A DNA stretch of 43,275 bases from Methanocella_A sp963792125 (lineage in GTDB: Archaea > Halobacteriota > Methanocellia > Methanocellales > Methanocellaceae), in NCBI GenBank assembly GCA_963792125.1, contig CAWBVA010000008.1, positions 1-43,275 on the forward strand, given 5' to 3'. Positions 40,404 through 43,275 of this stretch are shown piece by piece. The first letter of the stretch is position 1, and each line of letters opens with the position of its first letter. The notes beneath the pieces are model-generated. The model saw only the letters and a program-made list of their open reading frames with translations, was not told the DNA's origin and did not search any database. Both the position numbers and the translations under genes were made by a program.

Positions 40404-41378
40404 TTAAGAAGCGCCACTTTTAGCAGCCGAAGGTTTCATGTTAGACGCCAAGTCTTTTTTACCTTTCAAGCAATCTAAGGGTCCAGCGTTTATACCAGTG
40501 ATAATAACATTGTTGCTCACTTGGAACCTTGGCGTCTTAAATCTAAAAATGACTTGGCGTTCTTGAAATCCTGCGGGTGCAAAAAGTGGCGTCTTGTGTA
40601 CGGGTACCTTCCCTATAGAACCTTGGCGACTTAGTGTGCGGGCACCGCAGGCGGTGCACTCGGGGTTGGCCGCGATCTTCAGTTCGTGGAACTCCATGTA
40701 CTCGCCGTCATAGATGAGCAGCCGGTTCTCCAGCGTGTTGCCGATGCCCAGCAACACTTTGATAGCCTCGGTCACCTGTATCGCGCCAATCACGCCCGGC
40801 GTAGCGCCCAGCACGGGGAAGACCTCTTTTGGCGGCGCCTTCGGGAAGATACATTCGAGGCACGGCGTCCTGCCTGGCACAAGCGTGGTAGCCCGGCCTT
40901 CCATGCCCCAGACCGAGCCGTGGATCATCGGGATTTTATGGTACATCGAGGCCCTGTTGAGCAGGTAGCGGGTCTCGAAATTGTCCATGGCGTCCATGAT
41001 GACATCACAACCCTTCGTAAGCTCCATGACGTTATTCTCGTCGATGCGGCCGTTGAACGGGACGATTTTGATGGAAGGGTTGATCTGGACGAGCTTCTCG
41101 TAGGCGCTTTTCACCTTGTCTTCGCCTACGTTGCTGTCCCAGTGGAGGATTTGCCTGTTCAGGTTGCTGAGGTCCACGACGTCCATGTCCGCGATGACCA
41201 GCCTGCCTATGCCGGCGACCGCGAGGTATGTGGCTATCGGGCTGCCGAGCCCGCCGCAGCCTGCGACGAAGGCGGTCGAGCCTTTCAGCTTGCGCTGGCC
41301 ATCCTCTCCGAATCCGCGGATGAGCATCTGGCGGTCGTATCGTCTTCTGTCATAGTCGGTCAGCTCCGGTGCAGGCAT
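40404..41378 (-). CDS. ThiF/MoeB/HesA-family adenylyltransferase with repeat-derived tail
   Basis: E1-like enzyme that adenylates the C-terminal Gly of a ubiquitin-like sulfur carrier (MoaD/ThiS/SAMP type). Residues from MPAPELTDYDRRRYDRQML; ATP site GCGGLGSPIA; DMDVVDLSNLNRQ; DNFETRYLLN; zinc Cys pairs CLECIF and CTACG. The start at 41378 is favoured because a TATA-like TTATTATTTAAT lies about 25-35 bases upstream (leaderless). The frame continues some 75 residues beyond the natural end at CTACGARTLS through the word-repeat block at 40441-40640, so the tail is probably not native. No sulfur-carrier gene adjoins it. Confidence 0.9.
   Translation of the reverse strand: MPAPELTDYDRRRYDRQMLIRGFGEDGQRKLKGSTAFVAGCGGLGSPIATYLAVAGIGRLVIADMDVVDLSNLNRQILHWDSNVGEDKVKSAYEKLVQINPSIKIVPFNGRIDENNVMELTKGCDVIMDAMDNFETRYLLNRASMYHKIPMIHGSVWGMEGRATTLVPGRTPCLECIFPKAPPKEVFPVLGATPGVIGAIQVTEAIKVLLGIGNTLENRLLIYDGEYMEFHELKIAANPECTACGARTLSRQGSIGKVPVHKTPLFAPAGFQERQVIFRFKTPRFQVSNNVIITGINAGPLDCLKGKKDLASNMKPSAAKSGAS
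40441..40640. repeat. Word-repeat block with CTTGGCG(T/A)CTT units
   Basis: ACGCCAAGTC (around 40449-40458) is inverted as GACTTGGCGT (40551-40560). CCTTGGCGTCTT (about 40527-40538) and CCTTGGCGACTT (about 40622-40633) are direct repeats, and a CTAAGGG/CCAAGGGTCTAAGG word occurs at 40378-40392. It has the same architecture as 9038-9124 and 12931-13014 with different words. It lies inside the 3' end of the ThiF-like reading frame. Confidence 0.5.
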
Positions 41379-41587
41379 ACAATATACTATCCGTTCCATG
41401 GATTAAATAATAATGGTTAAGGCAAAGCGTTCCGGAACACAGGTTTCTACAATTTGCGACGATGTTGACGAGCGACGTCTGGCCAGCTCAAAGATAACAG
41501 ATGAGGCCTCATCGTACTCTTTTGCCATCTGGAAATGTATATTATTGATGACTTTTATAAATTAAACTGCTCTTTTATGGTGAAGCG

Positions 41588-43275
41588 ATGAGCCATCAAC
41601 CGGTAGCTAATAAAAAGCGTGATGCCGATAAAAGCCGAGATGAACTTATCGACGACCTGGAACATCTCCGCGGGCTCAACACACGGCTGAATAAGATAGT
41701 GAAGCGGTACGAGAAGGCCGTGGGGAAGGATGAGAATGACATATTCAAGACCTTGCTGGAATTGGATGACCAGAAAGAGCGCGTTGAGTCTCTACGTAAA
41801 GAGTTGCAGGAGAAGCAGATAGAGATCGAACGCCAGGGCAAGGAACTGCTTGTCCGGGACGAGGAACACCTGCGGATGATGATCGAAGCATCGCCAGTGC
41901 CCATGGTGGTGTACGAGGAGAGCAGGAACTATTCCGTCAACAAAAAGTTCGTCGAAACTTTCGGATACACCATCGAGGATATCCCCAGCGTGAACGAGTG
42001 GTGGCCGCTTGCCTATCCGGATGAGGACTACAGGGAGTACGTGAAGCAGATATGGTACAAAGCTGTTGACGAAGCAGTTGAAAACAGGACGAGCATAGCC
42101 CCGCAGGAAGCCACCGTGACCTGTAAGGACGGCACGAAAAAACACGTTTTGTGCTATTTCTCCTCCATCGGCGACCTGAACCTGGCGATATTTTACGACA
42201 TGACCGAGCGCAAGCGGGCCGAGGAGGCGTTGCGCGAGAGCGAGGAAAAGTTCTGGGTACTTGTCGAGACGACCCGGGCGGGTATCGTGCTCTTCAGGAG
42301 CGACAAGTTCATCTACGTCAACCCGATGATAGAAAAAGCCCTGGGCTACTCGAAGGACGAGCTGCTGGCCATGAACTACTGGGACATTGTGCACCCGGAC
42401 TCTCAGGAGCTGGTGCGGAGCCGGGGGCATGCGCGGCAGCAAGGCTTGCCTGTACCCTCCCGCTACGAGATAAAGGTTCTGACAAAGGGCGGCGAGACGC
42501 TGTGGGCAGAGTTCTCGGCCGCGATGATCGACTATCAAGGCCAGCCGACGGTTATTGCCACGATCTTCGACATCACCGAGCGCAAGCGGGCGGAGGAAGA
42601 GTTAAAGGCTGCTAAGGCCCAGGCTGAGCTCTACCTTGATTTGATGGGCCATGACATCAACAACATGCACCAGATCGCTCTCGGGTATCTGGAATTGGCC
42701 AGGGACTTGCACCCGGAAGCCGGAGAGGGCGAGTTTTTGGACAAGCCTATCGAGGTGCTGCAGCGGAGCGCCCGGCTTATCAGGAACGTAAGGAAGCTGC
42801 AGAAACTTCAATGACGGCGTGTTCCAGATCGAGCCGGTCGATGTGGCGAAGGTGCTCGCGGATGTGCGGAGGGAGTTCGGGGCGGTGCCTGACAAGGCTG
42901 TCATGCTGAACCTGAACGGTTGCGAGCATTGTTATGTCGGGGCGAACGAATTGTTACACGATGTGTTCGCCAACCTGGTGAGTAACGCGATCAAGCACAC
43001 CGGAGACCGGGCGGACATTATAATATACCTGGAGGTCGTTGGGGATAATAGCGGCCAGTATTGCCGGATATCCGTAGAGGACAACGGACCGGGTGTCCCG
43101 GACGAGTTTAAGGGTAAGATTTTTAACCGGATTCTGAAAGGACCGATAAAGCGAAGGGCATGGGGCTGGGTCTGTACCTGGTCAAGTCGCTCGTGGGAAG
43201 TTTCCATGGTCGGGTCTGGGTCGAGGACCGGATAGCGGGCGACCACACGAAGGGTGCCAGGTTCGTGGTCATGCT
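41588..43275 (+). CDS. PAS-PAS sensor histidine kinase, frameshifted and partial at the window end
   Basis: A cytoplasmic sensor kinase. Order: N-terminal coiled coil (about 15-95), PAS 1 (about 97-207), PAS 2 (about 215-333, ending ATIFDITERKRAEE), phosphoacceptor helix with LMGHDINNMHQIALG, then an ATPase domain with N box VSNAIKHTGD, G1 DNGPGVPDE and G2 KGMGLGLYLVKSLVG. The frame breaks at about 42806-42811 (one extra base) and 43138-43142 (one missing base), so the ATPase is in a second and then a third frame. The sequence ends before a stop. The target regulator is unknown. Confidence 0.85.

Noticed and set aside
1..43275. CRISPR array, tRNA or rRNA genes, insertion sequences
   Set aside because: Spacers were read on both strands by eye; no regularly spaced repeats, cloverleaf with CCA-type acceptor, rRNA-like sequence or transposase was recognised. 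A covariance-model scan was not possible.

Overview
The window looks like a chromosomal segment of a methanogenic archaeon of the Methanocella type. This assignment is inference. It rests on an archaeal-type prolyl-tRNA synthetase, CofD (coenzyme F420 synthesis), an archaeal riboflavin-pathway reductase, TATA-box promoters with several probable leaderless starts, PGF-CTERM-like surface proteins, sensor kinases with a GHDINN-type phosphoacceptor site, and a split LigD-type DNA-repair ligase set. There are no rRNA or tRNA genes, no CRISPR array and no intact transposase. Most of the sequence is ordinary housekeeping and accessory chromosome.

Layout. 1-9 kb: proS, pheA (probably leaderless), a UspA protein, a frameshifted Ca2+/Na+ antiporter, a ChrB-N-like gene behind a perfect 18-bp palindrome, a degraded copy of the pheA ACT domain, a frameshifted ArsB/NhaD-type permease, a PGF-CTERM-like surface protein, a Cys-cluster protein and a cytosolic HtrA-like protease. 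9-14.5 kb: an unusual long ATP-sulfurylase-family protein, two small or secreted proteins, a CinA-N/MoaB-like protein and a PRC-MgtE_N-CBS protein. 14.5-20 kb: a frameshifted M29-type aminopeptidase, a TATA box with a strong hairpin (ncRNA or leader candidate) before a winged-helix gene, a zinc-ribbon protein, a SAM hydrolase/hydroxide adenosyltransferase, the riboflavin reductase, a stand-alone receiver and an AIR-synthase-like protein. 20-25.4 kb: a surface protein, a SAP-domain protein, small hypotheticals, a HhH-GPD glycosylase-like protein and a TRIC-like membrane protein.

25.4-34 kb: LigD ligase and phosphoesterase as separate overlapping genes, AlaX-type editing protein, an ATP-type phosphofructokinase (unusual for a methanogen), a PAS protein with an internal duplication, and a compact four-gene redox operon (Rieske, glutaredoxin, ferredoxin:thioredoxin reductase, Rieske), followed by a beta-hydroxyacid dehydrogenase and a deaminase. 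34-43 kb: a DUF6125-like protein, a hypothetical overlapping a HEAT-repeat gene, a ribbon-helix-helix remnant, an aminotransferase, a 40-residue Cys-rich small ORF, cofD, an HD hydrolase overlapping an LpdD-like gene and ubiX, a ThiF/MoeB protein whose tail is read through a repeat, and a PAS histidine kinase running off the end.

Two window-wide patterns matter. First, six genes carry eight single-base indels (four apparent losses, four apparent gains), each of which, when corrected, restores a conserved protein; this points to sequence error or very recent decay. Second, short intergenic elements recur: a GC-rich motif around GCTCGCGCGC, and long imperfect palindromes made of repeated short words, at 9.0, 12.9 and 40.5 kb. 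Two of these elements appear to have supplied new C-termini to adjacent genes (alaX and the thiF/moeB homologue).
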